Source: Naasia aerilata
Lineage (GTDB): Bacteria > Actinomycetota > Actinomycetes > Actinomycetales > Microbacteriaceae
DNA: 64,000 nt
Assembly: GCF_030296595.1 (NCBI RefSeq)
Contig: NZ_AP027731.1
Span: forward strand, 1-64,000
Reading direction: 5' to 3'
Shown: piece by piece, positions 9,462 through 17,911 of the stretch
Layout of the letters: each line of letters starts with the position of its first letter
How positions within the stretch are numbered: position 1 is the stretch's first letter
The notes under the pieces: generated by a model
Told to the model about the DNA's origin: nothing
Database searches by the model: none
The model's input: the letters and a program-made list of their open reading frames with translations, nothing else
Translations under genes and position numbers: made by a program

Positions 9462-10252
9462 CGCGCGGCTCCCGCACGACCCGCGATGCGCGCCTGCAGG
9501 GCCCGGGTCGCGCTCAAGAACGCCGGCCGGGTGGTGGACCAGCGCTGGCGCTGCGTCTCCAGCGCGAGCACGCCCTCGTGATCGGGACTCTCCTCGGCCG
9601 CGCGCAGCGTCGACGTCAGGTTCTCGACGAAGTCGCGCTCGAGGTCTTCCACCCGGCGAGCAAGGGTCATGGCTTCCTCCAGCAGGGTCTCCGGCGAGTG
9701 GACGGCGGCGACGAGTCCCGCCCCGAGCGCGACCTCGGCATCGAGGACCTCCCCGAAGAGGCTCATCATGGTTGCGCGCTGGCGGCCGATGGCCCGAGTG
9801 AGGAGCCAGGTGTGTCCGCCGCCCGGATGGAGGCGGAGGACCGGGAAGCGGCTCTCGAAAAGGGCTTGGGTGGACGCGACCCGCACGTCGCAGGCCAGTG
9901 CGAGGTTGAGCCCGGCCCCGACGGCCGGCCCGTTGACGGCGGCGATGGTCGGGAGCGGCGATCTCCGCACCCGCAGGAAGCCCTCATACACAGCGACGAC
10001 ATCGTCGAAGCGGCCCTCGGCAGAATCGATCAGGGTGGAGAGCACGGCTCCCGAGCAGAAGGCCGGCCCTGCACCGGTCAGGACGACGCAGCGGACCGAT
10101 TCGTCGGCCTCTGCGGCATCGAAGGCGGCCGAGATCGCGGCCACCATCGCCTCGTCCAGCGCGTTCCGCGCCGGCCCCGACAGGGTGATCAGCGCAGTGC
10201 CGTCACGGACGTCGAGCAACGCAGGCGAGCCTTCGTCGTTCACGGGCATCAT
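9458..10252 (-). CDS. Enoyl-CoA hydratase/isomerase family protein
   Basis: A 264-aa crotonase-fold protein. It has VVLTGAGPAFCSGA and PAVGAGLNLALACDVRVAS, the two segments forming the oxyanion hole that binds acyl-CoA thioesters, and FPVLRLHPGGGHTWLLTR further on. Two ATGs lie in tandem at 10252 and 10249; the GGAG just upstream sits better for 10249, so the first Met may not be used. It heads a minus-strand operon running to the left end and is divergent from the thiolase gene; an operator-like site lies between them at 10280-10295. Likely role: hydration or cleavage of an unsaturated acyl-CoA from the aglycone. Confidence 0.88.
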   Translation of the reverse strand: MMPVNDEGSPALLDVRDGTALITLSGPARNALDEAMVAAISAAFDAAEADESVRCVVLTGAGPAFCSGAVLSTLIDSAEGRFDDVVAVYEGFLRVRRSPLPTIAAVNGPAVGAGLNLALACDVRVASTQALFESRFPVLRLHPGGGHTWLLTRAIGRQRATMMSLFGEVLDAEVALGAGLVAAVHSPETLLEEAMTLARRVEDLERDFVENLTSTLRAAEESPDHEGVLALETQRQRWSTTRPAFLSATRALQARIAGRAGAAR

Positions 10253-10279
10253 CGCTCCATCGGTCGGGTCGGTTACGAA

Positions 10280-10295
10280 CTACCATAGTAGGTAG
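10280..10295. promoter_or_regulatory. Operator-like inverted repeat, site 1
   Basis: CTACC and GGTAG flank six bases (ATAGTA) in the 56-bp gap between the divergent enoyl-CoA hydratase and thiolase genes. The same TACC-N6-GGTA core recurs at 12462-12483 and 22791-22804. It also abuts the thiolase ribosome site (AGGAGG at 10294-10299, nine bases before ATG 10309). The best candidate ligand is the TrmB-like protein encoded at 11520-12422. Binding is inferred. Confidence 0.6.
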
Positions 10296-10308
10296 GAGGT
10301 ACCACCGC

Positions 10309-11453
10309 ATGCCCGAAGCTCTGATCGCATCACTCACCCGAACCCCCATCGGCCGAGCCGGCAAGGGTCGCTCCGCGAGGTGCGCCCCGACGATCTGGCG
10401 GCCACGGCCATTCGGTCCGCAGTGCGCCAGTCAGGGATCGACCCGGAGACCCTGCAGGACTCGCTCCTCGGCACCGCCTACCCGGAGGGCAAGGCCGGCG
10501 GCAACCTCGCTCGGCGAGTGGTGCCGCTCGCCGGGCTCCCCATCTCGATCCCCGGAGCCACGGTCAACCGGTTCTGCGCGTCGAGCCTGCAGGCGATGCG
10601 CATGTCCGCTCATGCCATCTGGGCCGGCGAGGCCGACGCGATCCTCGCGTCGGGCGTCGAATCGACGAGCTCGACGGGTCGCGGCACGCGGGACGAGGAC
10701 AAGCATCCGCTCCTGCTCCCCGGAGGGCTCGCAGACATGTACATCGCGATGGGCGAGACGGCCGAGAACGTCGCCGACCTCTACGGGATCACCCGGGAGG
10801 AGATGGACGAGTTCGCGCTGCGCTCACATCGCCTGGCGATCGCCGCACGCGACGACGGCTCGACGGCCCGCGAGGTCACGCCGGTCAGACTGCCCAACGG
10901 CTCCCTCGTCGAGATCGATGACGGCCCTCGACGATCCACCGATCTCGAGACGCTCGCCGCACTCAAGCCCTCGTTCCGGGAGAACGGGAGGGTGACGGCC
11001 GGCAACTCCTGCCCCCTGAACGACGGCGCAGCCGCGGCGGTGGTGGTGAGCGATCGTCTGGCCGCCGAGCAGCAGCTTCCGGTCCGCGCTCGCATCGTCG
11101 CCACCGCGGTCTCGGGCATCGCCCCCGAGCTGATGGGCATCGGGCCGATCGAGGCGGTCGGCCGGGCGCTCGATCGGGCCGGGATGGCGATCGAGGACGT
11201 CGACGCCATCGAGTTCAACGAGGCGTTCGCCGCTCAGGTCCTCGCGACCGCGCGCGACACAGGAATGGACATCGATCGGCAGGTCAATCTGCGCGGCGGA
11301 TCGATCGCCCTCGGGCACCCGTTCGGCATGAGCGGGATCCGCCTGCTGACGACCCTGTTGACGACCTTGGAGGAGATCGACGGGACTATCGGCCTCGTCA
11401 CACTGTGCGTGGGCGGCGGTCAGGGGATGGCCATGATCGTCGAGCGCCGATGA
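10309..11453 (+). CDS. Acetyl-CoA acetyltransferase (thiolase) family protein
   Basis: About 381 aa after repair. It starts MPEALIASLTRTPIGRAGKG and has the acyl-accepting cysteine in NRFCASSLQAM, NEAFAAQVL with the conserved Asn/Glu, the histidine in GGSIALGHPFGMSG, and the second catalytic cysteine in TLCVGGGQGMA. This is the complete thiolase Cys/His/Cys set. One base is missing near 10366-10368 (GGG). RBS AGGAGG precedes the ATG. It is divergent from the enoyl-CoA hydratase gene and 66 bp upstream of the regulator gene. It should thiolyse a 3-keto-acyl-CoA, completing a beta-oxidation-like step with one of the enoyl-CoA hydratases. Confidence 0.88.
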
Positions 11454-11460
11454 CGACCCT

Positions 11461-11485
11461 CTAAGGGGTAACTACACGGGTAATG
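11461..11485 (+). promoter_or_regulatory. Operator-like site 2, upstream of the regulator gene
   Basis: The stretch starting CTAAGGGGTAACTAC and continuing ACGGGTAAT closely matches the minus-strand reading of the site upstream of the ABC transporter (29478-29502: CTAAGGGTACCTAC, then CCGAGTAACT). It lies just before a TATACT -10 element at 11496-11501, so a bound protein would cover the -35 region of the regulator's own promoter. Autoregulation is inferred. Confidence 0.5.
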
Positions 11486-11495
11486 ACCATCTGCC

Positions 11496-11501
11496 TATAC
11501 T
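11496..11501 (+). promoter_or_regulatory. Probable -10 element of the regulator gene
   Basis: TATACT, a near-consensus sigma-70/SigA-type -10, ends 18 bases before the start codon at 11520. A strong RBS (GAGGAGG, 11508-11514) lies five bases before that ATG. The -35 is not obvious and would overlap operator-like site 2. Confidence 0.5.
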
Positions 11502-11519
11502 GGCACCGAGGAGGTCGAA

Positions 11520-12422
11520 ATGACTGATGAGACGGTAATGACGGGGTCCCGCCAGCAGCTCTTCGACGCGCTGATCCAACTGGGCTTCAGCCAGTACGAG
11601 GCGAAGTGCTACGTGGGACTGATCGGCACGGAGGGATTGACCGGATACGGCGTCGCCAAGGTGACCGGCGTGCCTCAGCCCAAGGTGTACGAGACTCTGC
11701 GGCGCCTCGAGCGGCGAGGCGTCGCTCAGCGGATCGCCGACGACCCCGCCGTCTTCGCCGCGAACTCCCCGATCAGGTCCTCGAAGATCTCGCCCGCGAG
11801 TTCCGTCGCAGTCACGAGGCGGCGGCCGAGGCCGCGAAGGCCATCCATCACGACGACCACACCTCCCCCTCCGTCAAGGTTCGCGGGTTCCGCACACGCG
11901 ACCGCGTGGTCGCCGCGGCTCGTGAGCTCATCGATCTGGCCGAGCGTCGCGTCTACCTCTCGACCTCCCCCACGAGCTCGACGAGCTGATGCCCGCGCTC
12001 CGCGAGGCGGTCCGCCGCGGGGTCGACGTGATCCTCCTCGACTTCGGCGCAGCGGGGCGCGAGGAGCAGGGTATGCGCATCTTCCGCCACGCGAGCACCG
12101 ACCGCGCGATCTACCGGCATCACCAGGCGCGCCATCTCGCCCTCGTCGCCGACTCCCTCGAAGGCGTCACCGCGGTCGCGGTCGACGGCGAGGAATGGGA
12201 GGGGTCCGAACCGCGAACACCGCCATCATCGCCGCGGTGAAGGGCATGATTCGCCACGACATCGACCTTCAGCAGGTCTACGCCGACTTCGGTCCGATGC
12301 TCGTCGAGGCGTACGGCCCCGGCCTCCAGGCTCTGGAGACCTACCGAGCGCCCGCCACGGAAGCCTCCGAGCAGCCGGCCGCCAAGCGCCCGCTCCGTCG
12401 CGCCGGGCGCAAGACCGCCTGA
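11520..12422 (+). CDS. TrmB-like transcriptional regulator
   Basis: About 301 aa after repair. Residues 18-75 form a winged helix-turn-helix of TrmB type: ALIQLGFSQYEAKCYVGL, then GYGVAKVTGVPQPKVYETL and RRLERRGVAQRI. The middle part (GFRTRDRVVAAARELIDLAERRVYLSTSP, HELDELMPALREAVRRGVDV read as two blocks) resembles the C-terminal effector-binding half of TrmB proteins, which sense sugars and control sugar uptake. Three one-base deletions break it, near 11765 (CCCC), 11970 (CCCCC) and 12210 (GGGG). Five operator-like sites at the heads of the island's operons make it the likely local regulator, with a C-glycoside, keto-sugar or aglycone as the signal. Confidence 0.75.
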   Translation: MTDETVMTGSRQQLFDALIQLGFSQYEAKCYVGLIGTEGLTGYGVAKVTGVPQPKVYETLRRLERRGVAQRIADDPAVFAANSPIRSSKISPASSVAVTRRRPRPRRPSITTTTPPPPSRFAGSAHATAWSPRLVSSSIWPSVASTSRPPPRARRADARAPRGGPPRGRRDPPRLRRSGARGAGYAHLPPREHRPRDLPASPGAPSRPRRRLPRRRHRGRGRRRGMGGVRTANTAIIAAVKGMIRHDIDLQQVYADFGPMLVEAYGPGLQALETYRAPATEASEQPAAKRPLRRAGRKTA

Positions 12423-12461
12423 ACCTCGCCAGGCTGCCGACCTTCCACTTTCGATTGCGCA

Positions 12462-12483
12462 ACTACCTACTCCGGTAGGTAGT
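12462..12483. promoter_or_regulatory. Operator-like perfect inverted repeat, site 3
   Basis: Nine-base arms ACTACCTAC and GTAGGTAGT are exact inverted copies separated by four bases (TCCG). This is the best-formed copy of the motif in the window. It lies 26 bp before the start of the six-gene plus-strand operon (12510-19438) and 40 bp after the regulator's stop, a typical repressor position. Confidence 0.7.
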
Positions 12484-12509
12484 GTTGCAGACGAGAACGA
12501 GGGAGCACG

Positions 12510-13460
12510 ATGACGTGGAAGCGCTGGTCCTACATGGACCACTGGATCACCCGGACACCGCAAGGGCCGCGACAGCCGTCCTTCAACCGGAAGCACACCG
12601 AGCGGTATCTGCGCCAGCTGGAGGCGCTCGAGTTCACGGGCTTCGACACCTTCAGCTTCGCCCTCCCCGTGTACGCCGGGCTCTACGGGTCGGTCGGCGC
12701 ATTCGAGCGAGTGCTCCAGGACCACGGCTTCGCCGGTCTCACGGGGGTCTTCTCGGCTTACCCGTATGCGACGGACTTCGCGGCACCGCATCGGCGTGAG
12801 ACCCACGACCGCATCGTGGCCGATTTCGAGCGCACAGCAGCGGCGGTGGAGGGCTCCGCGGTCGAGAACGTCATCGTCATGCCGACCAACACGTACTTCC
12901 ACGTCGAGCCCGTCACGGACGAGACCATCAAGGTCACGGCCGAGCTCTGGAATCGCGTCGGCGCGCTTCTCGCACAGCGCGGGCTCGCGCTCGGCTGCCA
13001 CTTCGAGTTCTGGGGCGCCATCCGCACCGAGGAGGAGCTGGCGCTCTTCTTCGAGCACACCGATCCCGACCTGGTGGGCTTCTTCTGCGACACCGCTCAG
13101 CACACGATCGCCGGCGTCGACCCTCTCGCTCTCTTCCGCCGCTACCGCGAGCGCTGCCGGGGCTTCCACTTCAAGGACACCCACAACGTCGACGATTTCG
13201 AGGCGTACCGCACCCCACCCGACGCCGAGCTCATGGCCACCGGCGTCCCGCGCTGGTTCTACGAGATGGGCACGCCGGGCGGGCTCGTGGACTTCCCCGC
13301 GCTGATGCGGGAGATCCTCGACAGCGGATTCGACGGATGGCTGACGGTCGAGCACGACAAGGCCGACCTCGGCGGCGGTGACTTCGCGGAGTCCACAGCG
13401 GTGGCGAAGTGGTACATCGACAACGTGCTCGCCTCCGCCAGGGCAGGAGCGGCGCGATGA
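12510..13460 (+). CDS. Sugar phosphate isomerase/epimerase-like TIM-barrel protein, type A (A1)
   Basis: A 316-aa TIM-barrel protein beginning MTWKRWSYMDHW. Putative metal ligands are E166 (CHFEFWG), D194 (FFCDTAQH), H220 (GFHFKDTHN) and E281 (TVEHDKAD). It is paralogous to the gene at 14438-15382, with the same N-terminal WSYMDHW and C-terminal EHDKA and STAxARWY-like blocks. GAGGGAG gives a good RBS. First gene of the operon; the type B gene follows with an ATGA overlap. Related fold members isomerise keto-sugars or lyse and hydrate 3-keto-glycosides. Here a role in processing 3-keto-glycosides or the released keto-sugar is inferred. Confidence 0.75.
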   Translation: MTWKRWSYMDHWITRTPQGPRQPSFNRKHTERYLRQLEALEFTGFDTFSFALPVYAGLYGSVGAFERVLQDHGFAGLTGVFSAYPYATDFAAPHRRETHDRIVADFERTAAAVEGSAVENVIVMPTNTYFHVEPVTDETIKVTAELWNRVGALLAQRGLALGCHFEFWGAIRTEEELALFFEHTDPDLVGFFCDTAQHTIAGVDPLALFRRYRERCRGFHFKDTHNVDDFEAYRTPPDAELMATGVPRWFYEMGTPGGLVDFPALMREILDSGFDGWLTVEHDKADLGGGDFAESTAVAKWYIDNVLASARAGAAR

Positions 13461-14441
13461 CCGCGGGCTGGTCGTACGCCCTCAATCAGTGGCGCCAGTC
13501 CCCCACGTCGTTCGTGCGCCTCGAGGAACATGAACGCGCGTTCAAGACGGTCTCCGCGGCGGGGTTCCGCGCCGTCGAGCTGTGGGCCGGAACGGGACGC
13601 TGGAGCAACCTGGGCCGGCCGGAGCACCTGCGCCTCAACTACGGCTCTGCCGCAGGCTTCCTCGACCGGCTCGCGGAATGCGGGATCGACGCCGTCTCCA
13701 GCCTCACCTGGGATCCGTCGGCTCCGGCGGCCGAGGAGGGCTTCGAGCTGCGCTCGACGTCGCGCCCCGCCGACCACGGCGCGATCCTCCGCGCCGCCGA
13801 GACCTACCTCGAGCTACTCTCCGAGCTCGGCTGCGAGCGCATTGTCGTGCGGGCGACGGAACCGGCGGGACGACTGGGTTCCGGGTTCGACGCCGCCGCC
13901 GTGGCATCGGTGCTCGATCGGCTCGGCGCCGCCGCGCAGGATCACGGGGTGCGCGTGGCCGTCGACATCGACTGCCTCTCCCCCTCCGCTCGGCCGACGG
14001 CATCGCGCGGCTGCTCGAGCTCACCGACAGCGCCCTCGTCGACCTGTCGCTCAGCACCGCGGATCTCGTCGTGGCGGGCGTCGACCCGGTCTCGGTCGTC
14101 CGCGACCACGCGGCCCGCATCGGGCACGTCCATCTCAAGGACGCCCACTTCCAGGACGAGGAAGAGGGCTACCTGCTTCCGGGTGCGGAAGTCGACCTCC
14201 TGCAGGGGAACGCGGGCCGTGAGATCGAACGCTGGTTCTTCGAGTTCGGGAGCGACGCCGGTCTCGTCGACGCTCCCGCTGTGCTGACGGCACTCGGCGA
14301 CGCCGGCTACGCCGGATGGGTGGTCCTCGAGAGCGACCAGACGTCGAGCCCCGCGACGAGCACGCTCCTGAACGCGTGGTACCTGAGGCACATCGGAGCG
14401 ACCGGCTTCCCGGTCCGGGCGGAGAGGAGGCTCCGCGATGA
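13457..14441 (+). CDS. Sugar phosphate isomerase/epimerase-like TIM-barrel protein, type B (B1)
   Basis: About 328 aa after repair. It begins MTAGWSYALNQWRQSP and is paralogous to the gene at 15379-16350. Metal-site residues are weakened: the first Glu position reads VAVDIDC (Asp), and the Asp position reads VDLSLSTAD (Ser), while the His (HVHLKDAHF) and last Glu (VVLESDQ) remain. It may be a non-catalytic partner of the type A barrel. One base is missing near 13979-13983 (CCCCC). A second, near 14415 (a C after CCGGTC), would place the stop at 14439-14441, overlapping the next ATG like its neighbours; otherwise the frame runs on to 15057. Confidence 0.7.
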
Positions 14442-15382
14442 AGTGGAGCTACATGGACCACTGGCGGAGCGCCTCCCCCAACGGTCCGATCGACCAGTGG
14501 CAGACGCTCGACTCGATGGATCGCTTCCTCAAGCAGGTCGCGGCCGTCGGCTACGACGCGATCGACACCTTCGACCACCGGTACTTCCAGATCATGGACC
14601 AGTACGGGTCGGTCTCGAACTACCAGGAGTTCGTGCAGGAGCGCGGCCTCGAGCGCATCGTCAACACGTTCCACGCCGCGGTGTACGACCCGCGCACCTA
14701 TGCGCCGCACGTCCCCGAGACCCACGCCAACATCCTGGAGGACTTCCGGGTCACGATGGACCGCTGGTCCGGGATCAGCCTCGACAACATCATCGTCATG
14801 CCGGCGACCCTCTACTACGACATGGAGCCGGTGACCGACGACAAGATCAAGACGACGGCGGAGCTCTGGAACAAGGTGGGGGCGATCACCCTGGACGCCG
14901 GGGTCAAGCTCACCTGCCATCACGAGTTCTTCTGCGGCATCCAGTCGAAGCACGAGCTCGACGTGTTCTACGCGAACACGGACCCGGCACTGGTGAACCT
15001 GTTCGTCGACACCGCGCAGCACTGCATCGCCACGGTCGACCCCGTCGACTTCTATGAGCAGTACGCCGACCGGGTCACGGGGTTCCATTTCAAGGACACG
15101 CGCCACCAGGACCTCGTCGGCGACTACCGGCGCCGCCCCGATGCGGAGCTCATGGCCACGACGACACCCAAGTGGTTCCACGAGATGGGCGACGAGGGCG
15201 GTCTCGTCGACTTCGAGGCCTTCATGCGAGCCGTGGTTCGCAACGGGTACGAGGGCTGGCTCAGCGTCGAGCATGACAAGGCGAACAAGCTCGGCGGAGA
15301 CCACGCGGAGAGCACCGCCATCGCGCGCTGGTACGCGAAGAACGTCCTGGACCGCATCGTCGCAGAGGAGGGCTCCAAGTGA
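14438..15382 (+). CDS. Sugar phosphate isomerase/epimerase-like TIM-barrel protein, type A (A2)
   Basis: A 314-aa intact paralogue of the 12510 gene, beginning MKWSYMDHWRSASP. The ligand motifs are kept: CHHEFFCG (Glu), LFVDTAQHC (Asp), GFHFKDTRH (His) and SVEHDKAN (Glu). The shared TAQH and HFKDT blocks show the two type A genes come from one duplication. It is the third gene of the operon and overlaps the following type B gene as GTGA. The function is probably metal-dependent conversion of a keto-sugar or 3-keto-glycoside; the two A copies may differ in the sugar or aglycone they accept. Confidence 0.75.
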   Translation: MKWSYMDHWRSASPNGPIDQWQTLDSMDRFLKQVAAVGYDAIDTFDHRYFQIMDQYGSVSNYQEFVQERGLERIVNTFHAAVYDPRTYAPHVPETHANILEDFRVTMDRWSGISLDNIIVMPATLYYDMEPVTDDKIKTTAELWNKVGAITLDAGVKLTCHHEFFCGIQSKHELDVFYANTDPALVNLFVDTAQHCIATVDPVDFYEQYADRVTGFHFKDTRHQDLVGDYRRRPDAELMATTTPKWFHEMGDEGGLVDFEAFMRAVVRNGYEGWLSVEHDKANKLGGDHAESTAIARWYAKNVLDRIVAEEGSK

Positions 15383-16350
15383 TCGAGTGGTCTTACGCCA
15401 TCAACCAGTGGAAGCCGTCGTTCGACGACTTCACCCGTCGCCGCGATCACGAGCGGGCGCTCCGTGTCATCTCGATCAGCGGGTTCACGGGCGTGGAGCT
15501 CACAACCGGCACGGGACGATGGGAGCCGCTCGGCAACCCCGAGCAGCTGGCGGCGAACTTCGGCTCCGTCCGCGGCTTCGCGGACTTCGTGCGGGATGCC
15601 GCGCTGGATCGGGTGAGCAGCTGGTTCTACGACCCGCTCCTCGGCTTCCGGGAAGACCTGTCGGCGCCGGCCGACCCCGCAGATCCCGACGCGCACGCGT
15701 CGGTGCGGGCGCATGCGACCTGGTTCGCGAGCGCGCTCGCAGACCTCGGCGGCCAGGTTCTCGTCGTCCGGCCGACGGCATCGGCGTGGCAGCGCCCGCA
15801 GCTGGACGACGGCGCCATCGGCACCATCGCGAAGTGCTGGAACGATGTGGGCCGTGCCATCGCTCCCCTCGGCGTCCGGCTGGCGCTCCACTTCGACTTC
15901 CTCTCGGCGCTGCGGCCCGACGACGGTCTCGAGCGACTGATCGCCGCGACGGACACCGAGACCGTCGGCTTCTCCGTCGACACCGGTGAGTTCGTCGCCG
16001 CCGGACTCGACCCTGTCGCGTTCATCGACCGTCACCCGCACCGCGTGGCCCATGTGCAGCTGAAGAACGCCGCGGCCGTGGACGACCGGGACGAGTACAC
16101 CCGGCGCAACGCCGAGCACCACGTCCGCAAGGGCGGCGGCGCGCGACCCGTCCCGCGCTGGTTCCTCGAGCTCGGGGTGGCCCCCGGGCTCGTCGACGCG
16201 GAGGCCGTGGTCCGCGCTCTGGTCGCGCACGAGTACGACGGGTGGGTGACGGTCGAGTCGGACCTGTCGCCGCATCCGCCGACGAGCGCCATGCTCAACG
16301 GCTGGTACCTGCAGCACGTCCTCCAGTCCATCGTCGAGGAGGCACGATGA
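15379..16350 (+). CDS. Sugar phosphate isomerase/epimerase-like TIM-barrel protein, type B (B2)
   Basis: A 323-aa intact paralogue of B1 with a GTG start overlapping the A2 stop. It begins MIEWSYAINQWKPSFDDF. Metal-site positions read D173 (ALHFDFL), D201 (FSVDTGEF), Q227 (AHVQLKNA) and a late Glu in TVESDLSP. Asp for Glu and Gln for His are permitted in some members of the fold, so B2 may still bind metal, unlike B1, which has lost the Asp. Both B proteins share the C-terminal MLNGWYL or LLNAWYL block. It is coupled by ATGA to the first GMC oxidoreductase gene. Confidence 0.72.
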   Translation: MIEWSYAINQWKPSFDDFTRRRDHERALRVISISGFTGVELTTGTGRWEPLGNPEQLAANFGSVRGFADFVRDAALDRVSSWFYDPLLGFREDLSAPADPADPDAHASVRAHATWFASALADLGGQVLVVRPTASAWQRPQLDDGAIGTIAKCWNDVGRAIAPLGVRLALHFDFLSALRPDDGLERLIAATDTETVGFSVDTGEFVAAGLDPVAFIDRHPHRVAHVQLKNAAAVDDRDEYTRRNAEHHVRKGGGARPVPRWFLELGVAPGLVDAEAVVRALVAHEYDGWVTVESDLSPHPPTSAMLNGWYLQHVLQSIVEEAR

Positions 16351-17907
16351 GAGTCGTCGTCATCGGAAGCGGCCCTGTCGGGTCGGCGTTCGCGCGCAGG
16401 CTGATCGAAGGATCGCCCTCCGTCGAGGTCACCATGTTCGAGCGTGGGCCCACCGTGACCGACCCGCCCGGCATGAACGTGCGCAACATCGTCGACCCGG
16501 AGGAGAAGCTCCGCGCGCGCCGTGCGTCCCAGGGACCGAAGTCGGGCGAAGGCGACTCGGTAGGGCTGGGTATCCCCATCACCACCGTGATCGAGGGAAC
16601 GTACACCGCCCGGGCGGGCACGCATCTCGTGGACTTCGGCGGTCCCGGATCCGGGCACTCCTCCGAGTTCCCGGCAGCCGCCATCGCCACGTGCGTCGGA
16701 GGGCAAGGCGCTCACTGGACCTGCGCCACCCCGCGGCCCCAGTTCAGCGAGAGGATCCCCTTCATCCCGACGGACGAGTGGGACGCCCTGGTCGAGCGGG
16801 CGGAGGCCGTGCTGCACACGACGCACACCGCCTTCGAGGGCTCCGCGATCGCCGCCGGGCTCCAGGCCGCCGTCTCGGCGGCCGTCGACGCCGACCTCCC
16901 GCCCGGGTTCGGCGTCAGTCCGCTGCCGGTCGCCGGGGATCTGCAGCCGGACGGCTCGATGAGGTGGACGGGCACGGACACCGTGCTCGGCCCGCTCATC
17001 GACTCGGGGTCCGACCTCTCCACCCGCTTCACGCTCCGCCCCGAGACCCCGGTGATCCGGATCGTGACTGAGGCGGGTCGCGCGACCGGTGTGATCGTCC
17101 AGCCGAAGGGGGCACCGGAGGAGTTCGTCGCCGCAGATCTCGTGGTCGCCGCGGCCGACGCGCTGCGGACACCTCAGCTCCTCTGGGCCTCCGGAATCCG
17201 GCCGCCCGCGCTCGGGCACTACCTGAGCGACCACCCCGGCGTCTTCAGTGTGGTGGCCATCGACGGCGACAAGCTCGACGGACGGCTCACCCTCGACCAG
17301 ATCGAGGCCGAGCGGGCCAGGATGGCGGCGGCCGGCACGAGCGATCCCGTCGCTGCGGTGCTGCGGGTGCCCTACTCCGAGCCGGACCACCCGTACTCGT
17401 CGCAGATCCTCTACATGTACGAGTCCCCCTGCCCATTCCGGAGGACCACCCCCTCCACGGCAACGCGTGGGGCTATGCCAACGTGGGCTTCGGGGTCCGG
17501 AAGTTCGCACGCTACGAGGACTGCGTCACCTTCGATGACGACGAGCTGGACTATGCGGGCATGCCCAACATGACCATCCACTACGAGCTCACGGAACGGG
17601 AGGAGCGGGAGATCGCAGGCGCGCGCGCCAGCCAGGCTCGGGTCGCGGGCGCCATCGGCAGCTTCATCCCGGGGGTGAGCCGGCCGTCATGCCGAACGGT
17701 GCGAGCCTGCACTACAAGGGCACGATGAGGATGGGCCCCGCCGACGACGGCACCTCCGTCTGTGATCCGCGGAGCCGGGTGTGGGGTTTCGACAACCTCT
17801 ACCTCGCCGGCAACGGAGTCATCCCCACCAACACCGTCGTCAACCCGACCCTGATGAGCGTCGCGATCGCGCTCCGGGCCGCGGATTCGATCCTCGAGGA
17901 GCTGTGA
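16347..17907 (+). CDS. GMC-family FAD oxidoreductase, glycoside 3-oxidase-like (copy 1)
   Basis: About 520 aa after repair. The N-terminal VVVIGSGPVGSAFA is the FAD Rossmann motif. VGGQGAHWTCATPRP matches the pyranose 2-oxidase segment whose His can be covalently bound to FAD. The C-terminal half has SLHYKGTMRMG and AGNGVIPTNTVVNPT, the His/Asn pair of the GMC active site. Bacterial relatives (CarA, glycoside 3-oxidases) oxidise C3 of C- and O-glycosides with oxygen, giving the 3-keto substrate for the deglycosidase. Two one-base deletions break it, near 17426-17430 (CCCCC) and 17671-17675 (GGGGG). Fifth gene of the plus-strand operon. Confidence 0.82.
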
Positions 17908-17911
17908 CAGC

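Noticed and set aside
11520..12422. The regulator as a decaying pseudogene
   Set aside because: It has three breaks, but each is a single missing base in a run of C or G, and the repaired protein is continuous and family-sized. The same error type occurs in essential genes of this window.
13582..15057. A 491-aa frame spanning B1 and most of A2
   Set aside because: Only its middle part matches B1; past 14438 it reads the A2 gene in the wrong frame. It exists because a base is missing near 14415.
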